Source: GCA-003244245 sp050699715 (GTDB taxonomy: Bacteria; Actinomycetota; Actinomycetes; Mycobacteriales; Pseudonocardiaceae). From it: 64,000 bases of DNA. The stretch is taken from positions 62,001 through 126,000 of the forward strand of contig JBOHFR010000004.1 of the NCBI GenBank assembly GCA_050699715.1. Direction: 5' to 3'. The notes beneath the pieces were generated by a model. The model ran no database searches, was not told the DNA's origin, and was given only the letters and a program-made list of their open reading frames with translations. The translations under genes were made by a program, and so were the position numbers. This document shows positions 1 to 8,601 of this stretch, in pieces (within the stretch, counting starts at the first letter, position 1; each line of letters begins with the position of its first letter).

Positions 1-1
1 T

Positions 2-121
2 ATGATCGTTACCGAGAAGGCTAGCCACAGCGCTCCAGGAGCACGCCGGCAGTGGATAGCGCCAACCTGGGAGCGACTGGAGACTCCCATGGAAGTCACG
101 ATGTACGCAGGTCGGCGCTAG
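2..121 (+). CDS. pqqA: PQQ precursor peptide PqqA
   Basis: This is a 39-residue peptide at the extreme left edge. Its C-terminal part reads ETPMEVTMYAGRR, which carries the Glu-x3-Tyr pair (E31 and Y35) that PqqE crosslinks and that ends up as the PQQ skeleton. The stop at 119-121 lies 20 bp before the pqqB start. PqqA peptides are usually about 23-40 residues, so the length fits. The ATG at positions 2-4 is the only start visible, but an upstream start outside the window cannot be excluded. The position directly before pqqB, C, D and E is the canonical operon order and supports the call strongly. Confidence 0.85.
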   Translation: MIVTEKASHSAPGARRQWIAPTWERLETPMEVTMYAGRR

Positions 122-141
122 AATTAATCGACTCAACTGAG

Positions 142-1059
142 ATGCTCGTTCGCATCCTGGGTTCCGCAGCCGGCGGTGGAGTACCACAATGGAACTGCGG
201 GTGCCCGGTATGCTCTGCCGCGCGCTCAGGTTCGCGCCCAGTGACGTCGCGACGCTCGTCCACCATCGCCGTCGGTGACGGTGACGGCGAGTGGTTTCTC
301 GGCAATGCCGGCCCAGATCTCGACGGTGCATTACGCGAGTGCGCCCCCTTGTGGCCTGGACCTGACGATTCCACGGCGCCCATACACGGCGTGTTTCTCA
401 CTGATGCCGAGCTCGACCACACGCTGGGTTTGCTGTCGCTTCGCCAGGCCAGTGAGCTACACGTGTACGGCACCGCAGCGGTGCGGATCCTGCTTTCCCA
501 GTGCGGGCTGCTGCCGACGTTGGAAAGCTACACGGTGGTGCGCTGGCACGAGGTTGCGCCAGGTGAGCGATTCGTGCTGCGCTACCGCCACGGTGGCGCC
601 TCGCCGTTATGGTGTGAGGCGCTCGATGCCACCAGTGGCCGGTTGCCCCGTTACGCCCGCGGCTGCGGCCCGACCTCCGGGGTCGTCATCGGTTACCGGA
701 TCACCGACGAGCGCACCGCTCGTTCCGCGGTGTTTCTGCCCTCAGTAGCGGCGCTGGGCGAAAACCTTCTCCAACAGCTCGGCGGGGCACATCTGGTCCT
801 CGTGGATGGCACGTTCTGGACCGACGACGAGCTGCGCCAGCGCCGACGCGGCACCGCGACAGCTCAATCGATGGGCCACCTGCCGGTCAACGGTGCGCAG
901 GGCAGCATGGCGCTACTTCGCCAGCTGACCGACGCGCACATCGTGTACACCCACCTCAACAACACCAATCCGATACTCTTCGAGGACGCGCTCGAACGAG
1001 CGTTCCTCGCCAACGCTGGTGCAAGCATTGCGCAAGACGGTGCCGAATACGAGCTGTAG
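142..1059 (+). CDS. pqqB: PQQ biosynthesis protein PqqB (metallo-beta-lactamase fold)
   Basis: A 305-residue protein of the metallo-beta-lactamase fold that acts as an oxygenase/hydroxylase on the PQQ intermediate. It begins MLVRILGSAAGGGVPQWNC, the hallmark PqqB N-terminus, followed by the CGCPVC cysteine cluster. An internal FLTDAELDHTLG segment supplies the acidic/His metal-site region. An open frame extends upstream to 52, but that would overlap pqqA; the family N-terminus fixes the ATG at 142. It is the second gene of the operon, 13 bp before pqqC. Confidence 0.95.
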   Translation: MLVRILGSAAGGGVPQWNCGCPVCSAARSGSRPVTSRRSSTIAVGDGDGEWFLGNAGPDLDGALRECAPLWPGPDDSTAPIHGVFLTDAELDHTLGLLSLRQASELHVYGTAAVRILLSQCGLLPTLESYTVVRWHEVAPGERFVLRYRHGGASPLWCEALDATSGRLPRYARGCGPTSGVVIGYRITDERTARSAVFLPSVAALGENLLQQLGGAHLVLVDGTFWTDDELRQRRRGTATAQSMGHLPVNGAQGSMALLRQLTDAHIVYTHLNNTNPILFEDALERAFLANAGASIAQDGAEYEL

Positions 1060-1072
1060 CACAGGGGGAAAA

Positions 1073-1777
1073 ATGGGCGAAAACCAGCCGATGTTAGATC
1101 GCGCCGAGTTCGAGGGCATGCTGCGCGCCGCCGAGTGCGGCTATTGGGACAAGCACCCCTTTCATCAGCGGATGGACGCCGGTGAACTCGATCCGTCTCA
1201 GCTGCGGGCGTGGGTGGCCAACCGGTGGTATTACCAGCGAAGCTTGCCACAAAAGGACGCCGCCATCGTCGCGAACTGCCCGCTACCCGAGATCCGCCGG
1301 CGGTGGCTGCCGCGAATCTCCTACCACGACGGCACTGCGGACAGTAACGGTGGCTGCGCCCGGTGGCTGATGTTGGCGGAAGCGGTCGGATTGAGCCGGG
1401 CGGAGGTCACCGACGAGCGGCACGTGTTACCAGGGGTGCGCTTCGCGGTCGACTCCTACGTTACCTTCGCGCGGACCCGACCATGGATCGAGAGCATCGC
1501 GTCGTCGTTGACTGAGCTGTTCGCACCACAGGCGATGGCCACCCGGACAGCCGCATTGAGACGACACTACTCGTGGCTTGACCACGACGCACTAGAGTAT
1601 TTTGACTCCCGCATCGACCGAGCCCGGGAAGAATGCGCCGACGCGCTGGATATCGTATTGTCACACTGTACGTCACGACAAGACCAAGACGCCGCAGTGC
1701 GCGCCCTTAAGTTTAAGACTGACGTATTATGGAGCATACTCGACGCCATCGAGTATGCACTGCGGGAGCATCGATGA
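1073..1777 (+). CDS. pqqC: Pyrroloquinoline-quinone synthase PqqC
   Basis: A 234-residue cofactorless oxidase that performs the last ring closure and eight-electron oxidation giving PQQ. The family signatures HPFHQRMDAGEL, WVANRWYYQRSLPQKDAAI and RRWLPRISYHDG are present in order, as in TENA/PqqC-fold enzymes. The ATG at 1073 is preceded by an AGGGGG ribosome-binding site; an in-frame start at 1019 would run into pqqB and is not used by the family. The stop overlaps the pqqD start (ATGA at 1774-1777), so the two genes are probably translationally coupled. Confidence 0.95.
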   Translation: MGENQPMLDRAEFEGMLRAAECGYWDKHPFHQRMDAGELDPSQLRAWVANRWYYQRSLPQKDAAIVANCPLPEIRRRWLPRISYHDGTADSNGGCARWLMLAEAVGLSRAEVTDERHVLPGVRFAVDSYVTFARTRPWIESIASSLTELFAPQAMATRTAALRRHYSWLDHDALEYFDSRIDRAREECADALDIVLSHCTSRQDQDAAVRALKFKTDVLWSILDAIEYALREHR

Positions 1778-2055
1778 CGGCAACGTTGTCGCTCACCGAC
1801 CAGCCACAGCTGCGCCGTGGGGTGCGCACCGGGACCGACCCGCTCAGCGGTGAGACAGTGCTGCTGTTCCCCGAGGGTGTGCTCATCCTCAATGAGACGG
1901 CGGCCGCCGTCATCCGGCAATGCGACGGCTGTCACAGCGTGGCGGAGGTGGTGCAGGCAGTCGGCGAGGTGTACGACGACGTCGCCCTCGACGACGTCAT
2001 GTCGCTGCTGCGGGACCTGATCACGCAGAATCTGCTGGCGGCCCACCGTGGATAG
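1774..2055 (+). CDS. pqqD: PqqA-binding chaperone PqqD
   Basis: A 93-residue RiPP recognition element that binds the PqqA leader and presents it to PqqE. The region PEGVLILNETAAAVIRQCDG and the following helical region ending LLRDLITQNLLA match the winged-helix PqqD fold. The ATG at 1774 overlaps the pqqC stop, and its own stop overlaps the pqqE GTG by 8 bp. Some actinobacteria fuse PqqC and PqqD; here they are separate but coupled. Confidence 0.93.
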   Translation: MTATLSLTDQPQLRRGVRTGTDPLSGETVLLFPEGVLILNETAAAVIRQCDGCHSVAEVVQAVGEVYDDVALDDVMSLLRDLITQNLLAAHRG

Positions 2056-3124
2056 GCCGCTGGGCCTGCTCGCCGAGCTGACCTACACCTGCCCGCTGCA
2101 TTGCCCGTACTGCTCCAATCCCATTGCTGTTCCGGCAGCGGCAGAGTTGGCGTTGCACGAGTGGTGCCGTGTGCTGGAGGAAGCGAGAGCGCTGGGCGTG
2201 CTGCAAGTTCACCTCACTGGAGGTGAGCCGCTGGCCCGGCCTGACCTCACCGCACTCGTCGCGCGGTCCCGTGACCTGGGATTCTACGTCAATTTGGTCA
2301 CCAGCGGGGTGGGCCTCGACGAGCGACGGGCAAGCGAGCTAGCGCAGGCCGGGCTCGACCACATCCAACTCAGCATGCAAGACGCTGACCGCAATGCAGC
2401 CGACGAGGTGGCGGGAGCCCGCGTCTTCGGCCGCAAGATGGCCGCTGCCCGCGCGGTCACGACGCTGGGGCTACCGCTGACGATCAACGTCGTGCTGCAT
2501 CGCGGAAACATCGGCCGGATCGGGCCGATCGCCGATCTCGCCGCCGCGCTCGGTGCGGACCGGCTCGAGCTCGCGAACACCCAGTACTACGGCTGGGGGC
2601 TGCTCAACCGGTCCGCGTTGCTGCCGACACGTGACCAAGTCCTCGCCGCCGAGCAGGCCCTCGCACGGGCGCGGGCGGCCTATGGCGACACTCTCGAGAT
2701 CCTTTATGTCCTCGCCGACTACCACGAGCCTTACCCGAAGCCATGCATGCACGGCTGGGGCCGGCGACACATCGTCATCGCACCGGACGGCCGGGCGCTG
2801 CCCTGCCCGGCGGCAGCGCAGATCGCCGGACTCGGCATCGACAATGTGCGCGAGCGCTCCCTGAGCGAGATCTGGCGCCACTCCCCCGCGTTCACCCGGT
2901 TTCGCGGAGCCGAATGGATGCCGGAACCGTGCCGCAGCTGCCCCCGTAAGGAGATCGACTTCGGCGGCTGCCGCTGCCAGGCCTTCCAGCTCACTGGAGA
3001 CGCCGCGCGGGCGGACCCGGTGTGCCAGCTCTCGCCAGACCATCACCTCCTCGAAGCAGCCCTTCACCTCGCCGGGCCGCCGCACCAGCCGTGGCGTCCC
3101 CGGGTGAATCCGCGAGTGACGTGA
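2048..3124 (+). CDS. pqqE: Radical SAM protein PqqE
   Basis: A 358-residue radical SAM/SPASM enzyme that crosslinks the Glu and Tyr of PqqA. The [4Fe-4S] motif Cx3CxxC occupies residues 15-22 (TCPLHCPYC). The C-terminal SPASM domain shows the cysteines of LPCPAAAQ, EPCRSCPRK and FGGCRCQAF that hold auxiliary clusters. Translation starts at GTG 2048, overlapping pqqD. No pqqF/G protease follows, and no PQQ-dependent dehydrogenase is in the window, so the user of the cofactor lies elsewhere, possibly to the left. Confidence 0.95.
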   Translation: MDRPLGLLAELTYTCPLHCPYCSNPIAVPAAAELALHEWCRVLEEARALGVLQVHLTGGEPLARPDLTALVARSRDLGFYVNLVTSGVGLDERRASELAQAGLDHIQLSMQDADRNAADEVAGARVFGRKMAAARAVTTLGLPLTINVVLHRGNIGRIGPIADLAAALGADRLELANTQYYGWGLLNRSALLPTRDQVLAAEQALARARAAYGDTLEILYVLADYHEPYPKPCMHGWGRRHIVIAPDGRALPCPAAAQIAGLGIDNVRERSLSEIWRHSPAFTRFRGAEWMPEPCRSCPRKEIDFGGCRCQAFQLTGDAARADPVCQLSPDHHLLEAALHLAGPPHQPWRPRVNPRVT

Positions 3125-3160
3125 AGCTGATATCCAACTCCCCCACTCAGGCGGCGCTGC

Positions 3161-4480
3161 TCAGGCGGCGCGACGGGTGGAACGGCGCCGGGCGGGCCGC
3201 CGAGGTCCGCGACGGGAGGCTTCGACAACGCCACCCTGGCGGCGCCGCGACGGAGCCTGCGCGGCAACGGGAGCGGATGGGGAGACCAGCGGGGCCGGCG
3301 GACCAGCGAGCGCGGCGATCTGCTCAGCGCCAGGACGCACTTGCGCCATCACTGGCCTGATACCGGCCAGCCGAGTCAGCGTCCGCACCTCCCGCATCTG
3401 CTCTGGGGTGGACAGCGTGACCACAACACCCTGCGCACCCGCTCTGGCGGTACGCCCGGAGCGGTGCAGGTATGCCTTGCACTCGGCGGGCGGATCCACA
3501 TGCACCACCAGGCCGATCTCGTCGACGTGGATGCCACGCGCGGCGATGTCGGTAGCCACCAGCACCCGCGCGCTCCCCGCACTGAACGCGGCGAGATTCC
3601 GTGCCCTGGCGTTCTGCGAGAGGTTCCCGTGCAGCTCGACGGCGGGCAACCCGGCAACGGTCAGCTGCTTGGCCAGCTTCTGCGCGGCGTGTTTGGTGCG
3701 GGTGAACAGCAGGCTGCGGCGCTGGCCAGAGGCGAGCTCGCGGATCACCGAGAGCTTGTCGGCGTGCTCCACGGTGAACACGTGATGCTCCATCGTGGAT
3801 ACTTGCGCCGCCGACGGGTCAACTGAGTGCACCACCGGGTCTGACAGGTAGCGGCGCACCAAGACGTCCACGGCGCTGTCCAGGGTGGCCGAGAACAGCA
3901 GCCGCTGGGCGTCGGCCGGGGTGCGGTCCAGCAACCTGCGTACCGCAGGGAGGAAACCCAAGTCGGCCATGTGGTCGGCCTCGTCCAGCACCGTCACTTC
4001 GACCGCGTCGAGGTGCACGTGACCCTGGCCGAGCAGGTCCTCCAAGCGGCCGGGGCAGGCAATGAGGACGTCGATCCCGCCGCGCAGCGCGGACACCTGC
4101 CGCCCCTGGCCGACACCGCCATAGACGGTGGTGATCCGCTGCCCGAGCCCGGCGGCGAGCAGGGCGAAGGTATCGGCGACCTGATCAGCCAGTTCCCGGG
4201 TAGGCACCAGCACCAGAGCGCGCGGGTGACCGGCGCAGCGGCGTAGCCCGGAGCGGGCCAACGCGGTGATCGTCGGGATCGCGAAGGCAAGCGTCTTGCC
4301 ACTCCCGGTTCGGCCACGGCCAAGCACATCCCGACCGGCGAGTGCGTCCGGCAACGTTGCGGCCTGGATCGGAAAAGCTGTGGTAATGCCCTGCTGGGCA
4401 AGCACGGTGAGCAGTTCGCTTGGCACTCCTAGCTCGTGGAAACTGCATGGCTGCCCGGGGGCTGGGTGGTTCGACGACAC
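3161..4480 (-). CDS. DEAD-box ATP-dependent RNA helicase
   Basis: A 439-residue RNA helicase of the RhlE-like group that remodels RNA using ATP. All core motifs are readable: Q motif (FHELG...TAFPIQ), motif I GRGRTGSGKT near residues 54-63, PTRELA, VLDEADHM (DEAD), FSATLD (SAT), and HRSGRTARAG (motif VI). The tail is Arg-rich and Pro-rich, typical of actinobacterial members and likely RNA-binding. The open frame continues upstream to 4531. I prefer GTG at 4480 because an AGGAGAGG sequence sits 11 nt upstream of it. It converges with pqqE, leaving only about 36 bp between them. Confidence 0.92.
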   Translation of the reverse strand: MSSNHPAPGQPCSFHELGVPSELLTVLAQQGITTAFPIQAATLPDALAGRDVLGRGRTGSGKTLAFAIPTITALARSGLRRCAGHPRALVLVPTRELADQVADTFALLAAGLGQRITTVYGGVGQGRQVSALRGGIDVLIACPGRLEDLLGQGHVHLDAVEVTVLDEADHMADLGFLPAVRRLLDRTPADAQRLLFSATLDSAVDVLVRRYLSDPVVHSVDPSAAQVSTMEHHVFTVEHADKLSVIRELASGQRRSLLFTRTKHAAQKLAKQLTVAGLPAVELHGNLSQNARARNLAAFSAGSARVLVATDIAARGIHVDEIGLVVHVDPPAECKAYLHRSGRTARAGAQGVVVTLSTPEQMREVRTLTRLAGIRPVMAQVRPGAEQIAALAGPPAPLVSPSAPVAAQAPSRRRQGGVVEASRRGPRRPARRRSTRRAA

Positions 4481-4743
4481 GCGGGAGTAATCCTCTCCTG
4501 AAGAGCATGGTGGCCGCTGATGCGTGGCCACCCCGCAGCCCCGAAGAAGGCACGGAGAAGCTCCCGCGCCGCAAGGGCGCTCACAGTCGACCTCGGCCGC
4601 ACCGGCATCGGTGCTAGCTCGCTACTCCATTATGCCCGATGATCGGCCCTGTACGCATGCGGGGCGCACGAGGGGCTCGACACACTGCGCACCAGAGCTG
4701 GACACTGCGGGTGGGGCAGGTTTGCCGCCACGACGCGATGGGT

Positions 4744-4775
4744 ATCAATCGACCAGTATAGGATCGATCGACCAG
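4744..4775 (+). promoter_or_regulatory. Direct repeat ahead of the whiB-like gene
   Basis: Two near-identical 13-mers, ATCAATCGACCAG (4744-4756) and ATCGATCGACCAG (4763-4775), are spaced 19 bp start to start. That is close to two helical turns, so both lie on one DNA face. They end 17 bp before the ATG at 4793, which makes them a candidate operator. The remaining stretch between the helicase and this gene (4481-4743) shows no gene. Confidence 0.4.
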
Positions 4776-4792
4776 CGAGGGCAGTGTGGGAG

Positions 4793-5086
4793 ATGACGGA
4801 CACCCGACGGCTTCCAAAACCGGTCGCTCAGGAATGGGACTGGCAGCTCAATGGCTCCTGCCAGGGGCTGAACAGCAGCGTTTTCTTCCATCCGGACGGC
4901 GAACGGGGTTCAGCACGATCTCGCCGGACCGACCGAGCCAAGGCGATTTGCGAGCGCTGCCCAGTTCTGGAACAGTGCCGCCGCTACGCGCTGGCCGCGC
5001 GGGAACCGTATGGGGTCTGGGGAGGCCTGACCGAAGAGGAACGCCGGGAGCACTGGAGCGGCCAACACCAACTGCTGGTGAGCTAA
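4793..5086 (+). CDS. WhiB-family iron-sulfur regulator (WhiB3/WhiD-like)
   Basis: A 97-residue Wbl transcription factor that carries a [4Fe-4S] cluster and binds sigma factor. The four cluster cysteines appear as NGSCQG, then ICERCPVLEQC. The GVWGG turn follows, as in all Wbl proteins. The segment SSVFFHPDGERG closely resembles WhiB3 (mycobacteria) and WhiD (Streptomyces) as I remember them, which points to a redox or developmental role. A GTG start at 4784 is an alternative: a GAGG at 4776-4779 sits 4 nt from it but 13 nt from the ATG. Confidence 0.9.
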   Translation: MTDTRRLPKPVAQEWDWQLNGSCQGLNSSVFFHPDGERGSARSRRTDRAKAICERCPVLEQCRRYALAAREPYGVWGGLTEEERREHWSGQHQLLVS

Positions 5087-5131
5087 GGACCAGCCGCCGT
5101 CCCCCCAGACCGGAGAAGTGCGGAGAAGTGC

Positions 5132-6349
5132 ATGGAGCACGTGGTGGTCGTCGGCGGTGGGCTGGGCGGCCTGCGTACCGTGGAGGGCCTGCGCGCGCAG
5201 GGGTTTCCCGGCCGGATCAGCCTCGTCGGGGACGAGCCGCATGCGCCCTACGACCGGCCCCCGCTGTCCAAGCAGATCCTCGCCGGGCAGTGGCCCGAGG
5301 AACGAGCCGTGCTGCACCGCGGTGAGCTGGCCGACCTCGATGTCTCGGTGCACCTGGGCGCCTGCGCGCTCGGCGTTGACCACGCCGCCGTCGAGCTCAA
5401 TGACGGCACCCGGCTGCGCTACGACACGCTCGTGGTGGCGACTGGGGTACGGCCCCGGCGCCTACCCGACCAGCCCGACCACCCGGAGCTGCACGTCCTG
5501 CGCACGCTGGAGGATTGCCGGGGACTGCGGGACTCGATCTCCCGGGCCCACTCGCTGTTGGTGGTCGGGGCCGGCTTCATCGGTGCCGAGGTCGCCGCTA
5601 CCGCCCGCATGGCTGGCCTTGAGGTGACCATGCTGGAGGCGCTGCCGGTGCCCTTCGCCCGCGTTCTCGGCGAGCAGATGGGCCAGCTCTGCGCGCGGTT
5701 GCAGACCAGCAACGGAGTCACAGTGCGCTGCGGGGTGCGGCTGGAAAGCTTCTTGGACACAAGCCCTGAAATGAGCAACGGCGGGATCGCCGTCCGGCTA
5801 GCCGACGGGAGCATCGTGGCGGCCGACTGCGGCGTGGTCGGAGTGGGCACCGTGGTCGAGGGCGGGTGGCTCGCCGGGCTCGGGGTGCCCACCGAAGGTG
5901 GGCTGCTCTGCGACGCCACCGGCCTGGTGGAGGGCACCGGCAATGTCTATGCGGTGGGCGACGTCGCCGCCTGGCGGCACCCCACGATCGGAGACCGGCC
6001 GCGTATCGAGCACTGGACCTCGGCCGCCGAGCAGGCTGCGGTCGTGGCCCAGCGAGTCGCCGGAAAGCAGATCACCCACCACGCCGACGTCGTGCCGTAC
6101 TTCTGGTCCGATCAGTACGGGCTGACCCTGCAGCTGGTCGGGCGCTGCGATCTGGCCACGTCCGTCGAGGTGCTGCACGACCCGGGCGTGATCAAGGGCA
6201 CCGTGGCGGGCTACTTCAGTGCCGGCATCCTGGTCGCCGTGCTGGCTTTCCACGCACCACGGCTACTCAACCGGTACCGCAAGCTGGTGGCTGCCGGCGC
6301 CAGCGAGCACGAGGTCCGGTCCACCGCGACTGATCTTGCCTGGCGGTAA
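5132..6349 (+). CDS. FAD-dependent NAD(P)H-ferredoxin reductase-like oxidoreductase
   Basis: A 405-residue two-dinucleotide-fold flavoprotein of the ferredoxin/rubredoxin reductase group, which passes electrons from NAD(P)H to a ferredoxin. The FAD fold is seen at the N-terminus (VVVVGGGLGGLRTVEGL), with DRPPLSKQIL typical of this group. A second GxGxxG (VVGAGFIGAEVA, about residue 150) binds NAD(P)H, and VYAVGDVAAW closes the FAD site. The ATG follows CGGAGAAG. No ferredoxin or P450 gene is adjacent, so the partner is unknown. It converges with the exporter at 6363. Confidence 0.9.
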   Translation: MEHVVVVGGGLGGLRTVEGLRAQGFPGRISLVGDEPHAPYDRPPLSKQILAGQWPEERAVLHRGELADLDVSVHLGACALGVDHAAVELNDGTRLRYDTLVVATGVRPRRLPDQPDHPELHVLRTLEDCRGLRDSISRAHSLLVVGAGFIGAEVAATARMAGLEVTMLEALPVPFARVLGEQMGQLCARLQTSNGVTVRCGVRLESFLDTSPEMSNGGIAVRLADGSIVAADCGVVGVGTVVEGGWLAGLGVPTEGGLLCDATGLVEGTGNVYAVGDVAAWRHPTIGDRPRIEHWTSAAEQAAVVAQRVAGKQITHHADVVPYFWSDQYGLTLQLVGRCDLATSVEVLHDPGVIKGTVAGYFSAGILVAVLAFHAPRLLNRYRKLVAAGASEHEVRSTATDLAWR

Positions 6350-6362
6350 GCTGGGCGGTGAG

Positions 6363-8153
6363 TCAACCCTCTCGGCTTACCGCTGCGGGCGCTGCACCCA
6401 CTTCCGCGGCAAGCTCGGCCGCGAGGGCTTCGATGCCTGACTGGTTGCGCAGCGGGACCTCCTGCAGGAAAAGCAGAAGCACAAAAGCGAGAGACATCAC
6501 CCCGGCGGCGACGAGGAACACCTCATCCATCGCGTTGGAGAAGCCCACCAGGAACGGCCGAGCCAGTCGGGGGTCGGCGTGCTGCAGGAACGAGGAGTCC
6601 TGCAGCACGCCGCCAACATTGCCAGCAGATCCGCTAGATCCGCTGCTCTGGCCGGACTGGACGATCTGCCGGACGACGTCGTTGGCGGGGTTGGCGGGGT
6701 TGGCGGGGTTGGCGGGGTTGGCGGGGTTGGCGGGGTTGGCGCGGAGCGCCGGGTCGGCGAGCGCGGACTGGAATTGCGGCGTGCGGGCGATGGCGCCAAA
6801 CGCGTCCATAATCTTGCTTCCGGCGGTGGAGAACAAGATCGACAGGAACGCCGCGACACCCAAGGTGCCTCCCATCTGCCGGAAGAACGTGGCCGATGCG
6901 GTGGCCACCCCCATGTCCCGAGCCGGCACCGCATTCTGCGCCGCCATGATCAGCACCTGCAGGCAGCCGCCCAGCCCGAGGCCGAACAGCGCCATGTAGA
7001 TGTCAACCTCCCACAGCGAGGTGTCGACCCCTACCCGCAGGCTCAGCAGCAGCAGCGCGACGGTCAGTAACACGGTACCCACCACGGGAAGGATCTTGTA
7101 CCGGCCGGTGCGGGAGATCAGCTGCCCGGACACCACCGAGGTAACGGTGATCCCGGCCATCAGCGGCAGCAGCAGCAGGCCGGCCCCGGTGGGTGAGGCT
7201 CCTTTCACGATCTGCAGGTACAGCGGGATGAGCACGAGACCGCCGAACATGCCCATGCCAATGATCAGACATACGGCCGACGTCACGGCGAACACGCCGT
7301 TGCGGAACAATCGCAGTGGCAGCAACGCGTCCTCGCCGATCCATCGTTCGGCGAGGACGAACCCGATGAGGCCGGCTGTGGCTAACGCGTAACAGCCTAT
7401 CGCTGGAACCGAATCCCAACCCCAGTTTTGGCCTTGCTCGGCCACCAGGAGAACCGGTACCACCCCGACAGCCAGGGCCACCGCACCCCGCCAGTCGATG
7501 CGGTGCTCGCGGCGGGTGTGCGGGAGGTTAAGCACTCTGGTCACGACGACCAGTGCCGCCGCACCGATTGGGACGTTGACCAGGAACACCCAGCGCCATC
7601 CAGCGATCCCCAAGATTGAGCCGGCCCCGGCGAATGCACCGCCTACCAGCGGGCCGATCACGCTCGCGGTGCCGAACACAGCCAGGATGTACCCTTGATA
7701 GCGGGCCCGCGCTCGCGGCGGCACGATGTCACCAATGATCGTGAGCGCCAGCGACATCAACCCGCCAGCTCCCAGCCCCTGGAAGGCGCGGAAGGCGGCC
7801 AGCTCGTACATCGACGTGGAGATCGTGCACAACACCGACCCGACGATGAAGACCGAGATAGCGGTCAGGAATAAAGGCTTGCGCCCGTAGAGGTCAGACA
7901 GCTTGCCATACAGCGGGGTGGAGATCGTCGCTGTGATCAGGTAGGCGGTGGTCGCCCAGGCCTGGAGGTTCAATCCGTGCAGGTCATCGGCGATGGTGCG
8001 GATCGAGGTGGACACGATCGTCTGGTCCAGCGCCGCCAACATAATCCCCAGCATCAGCCCACTGAAGATCGTCAGAATCTGCCGGTGGGTGAACGTTGCG
8101 GGCGCGGGTCCTGGCATGCTGCGGTGCTGCGGCGCCGCCGCAGTGGAGGTCAT
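6363..8153 (-). CDS. DHA2-family (EmrB/QacA-type) MFS drug exporter
   Basis: A 596-residue, 14-helix-type proton-driven multidrug exporter. Diagnostic stretches are GLMLGIMLAALDQTIVSTS (helix 1, motif D1), YGKLSDLYGRKPLF (motif A) and GPLVGGAFAG (antiporter motif C). The ATG at 8153 is chosen because an AAGGA ribosome site lies just upstream and the family N-terminus starts nearby; the open frame to 8495 reads through non-homologous DNA. A large loop before the last helix contains an Asn-Pro-Ala tandem repeat. Helices near the C-terminus complete the exporter. Confidence 0.93.
   Translation of the reverse strand: MTSTAAAPQHRSMPGPAPATFTHRQILTIFSGLMLGIMLAALDQTIVSTSIRTIADDLHGLNLQAWATTAYLITATISTPLYGKLSDLYGRKPLFLTAISVFIVGSVLCTISTSMYELAAFRAFQGLGAGGLMSLALTIIGDIVPPRARARYQGYILAVFGTASVIGPLVGGAFAGAGSILGIAGWRWVFLVNVPIGAAALVVVTRVLNLPHTRREHRIDWRGAVALAVGVVPVLLVAEQGQNWGWDSVPAIGCYALATAGLIGFVLAERWIGEDALLPLRLFRNGVFAVTSAVCLIIGMGMFGGLVLIPLYLQIVKGASPTGAGLLLLPLMAGITVTSVVSGQLISRTGRYKILPVVGTVLLTVALLLLSLRVGVDTSLWEVDIYMALFGLGLGGCLQVLIMAAQNAVPARDMGVATASATFFRQMGGTLGVAAFLSILFSTAGSKIMDAFGAIARTPQFQSALADPALRANPANPANPANPANPANPANDVVRQIVQSGQSSGSSGSAGNVGGVLQDSSFLQHADPRLARPFLVGFSNAMDEVFLVAAGVMSLAFVLLLFLQEVPLRNQSGIEALAAELAAEVGAAPAAVSREG
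6681..6740 (-). repeat. 9-bp tandem repeat encoding (NPA)n in the exporter
   Basis: Six full copies of the 9-bp unit GTTGGCGGG plus a partial seventh lie in tandem. Read on the minus strand they encode six Asn-Pro-Ala units in the extracytoplasmic loop of the exporter. The unit length is a multiple of three, so copy-number slippage would keep the frame. Confidence 0.9.
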
Positions 8154-8354
8154 CAACAGGGTCCTTCCGGTGTGGCCAGCCTGGCGTGCCCCCCGCGACG
8201 ACCACCCGGGCTCCATAATTTGGTTGCACCATACAATTAACTGTAGAGGACAACCACATATTCCGGACAGGGTGTACCGCAACCAAGATCCCGGTGACCT
8301 CGCTGGCCGGCGACCCTGAACGAGGGGCGGGCCCAATCTTGGGTGCTGACTCTG

Positions 8355-8424
8355 AGTGCGCCGAGCTCGACAGGAGAGCCGCTCAGGTGCCTCCCGAGAG
8401 CCCTCCTGTCCAATTCGGCGCACT
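8355..8424. repeat. Long imperfect inverted repeat
   Basis: Two arms of about 25 nt pair with four mismatches around a central 20-nt loop. The arms share AGTGCGCCGA and GACAGGAG. The element lies between the divergent exporter and the PIN remnants. It could be a miniature inverted-repeat element or a strong RNA hairpin; no transposase is adjacent. Confidence 0.6.
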
Positions 8425-8483
8425 GAAAGCGGCCGGCATCTGGCGTAATCCCCCATGCCGGACGCTCTTCCCATGGAGGGAAC

Positions 8484-8547
8484 GTGCACAAGCATCCATA
8501 AGACCCCTTATCAGGGCACTGGAAGGTGCACAAGCATCCATGAGACC
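8484..8547. repeat. 22-bp direct repeat, two copies
   Basis: GTGCACAAGCATCCAT followed by AAGACC (8484-8505) recurs as GTGCACAAGCATCCAT followed by GAGACC (8526-8547), with one mismatch and a 42-bp period. Both copies follow a purine-rich tract (GGAGGGAAC and GGAAG). The role is unknown; it could be a tandem duplication scar. Confidence 0.65.
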
Positions 8548-8601
8548 GTTGTGGGGCAAGGGGGTAGCGTGGGCGTCGCGCCAGGGGGTGTCGGGGTCAA
8601 A

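Noticed and set aside
6681..6740. Tandem 9-bp repeats as a CRISPR
   Set aside because: Units are too short, have no spacers and code for NPA repeats in frame.
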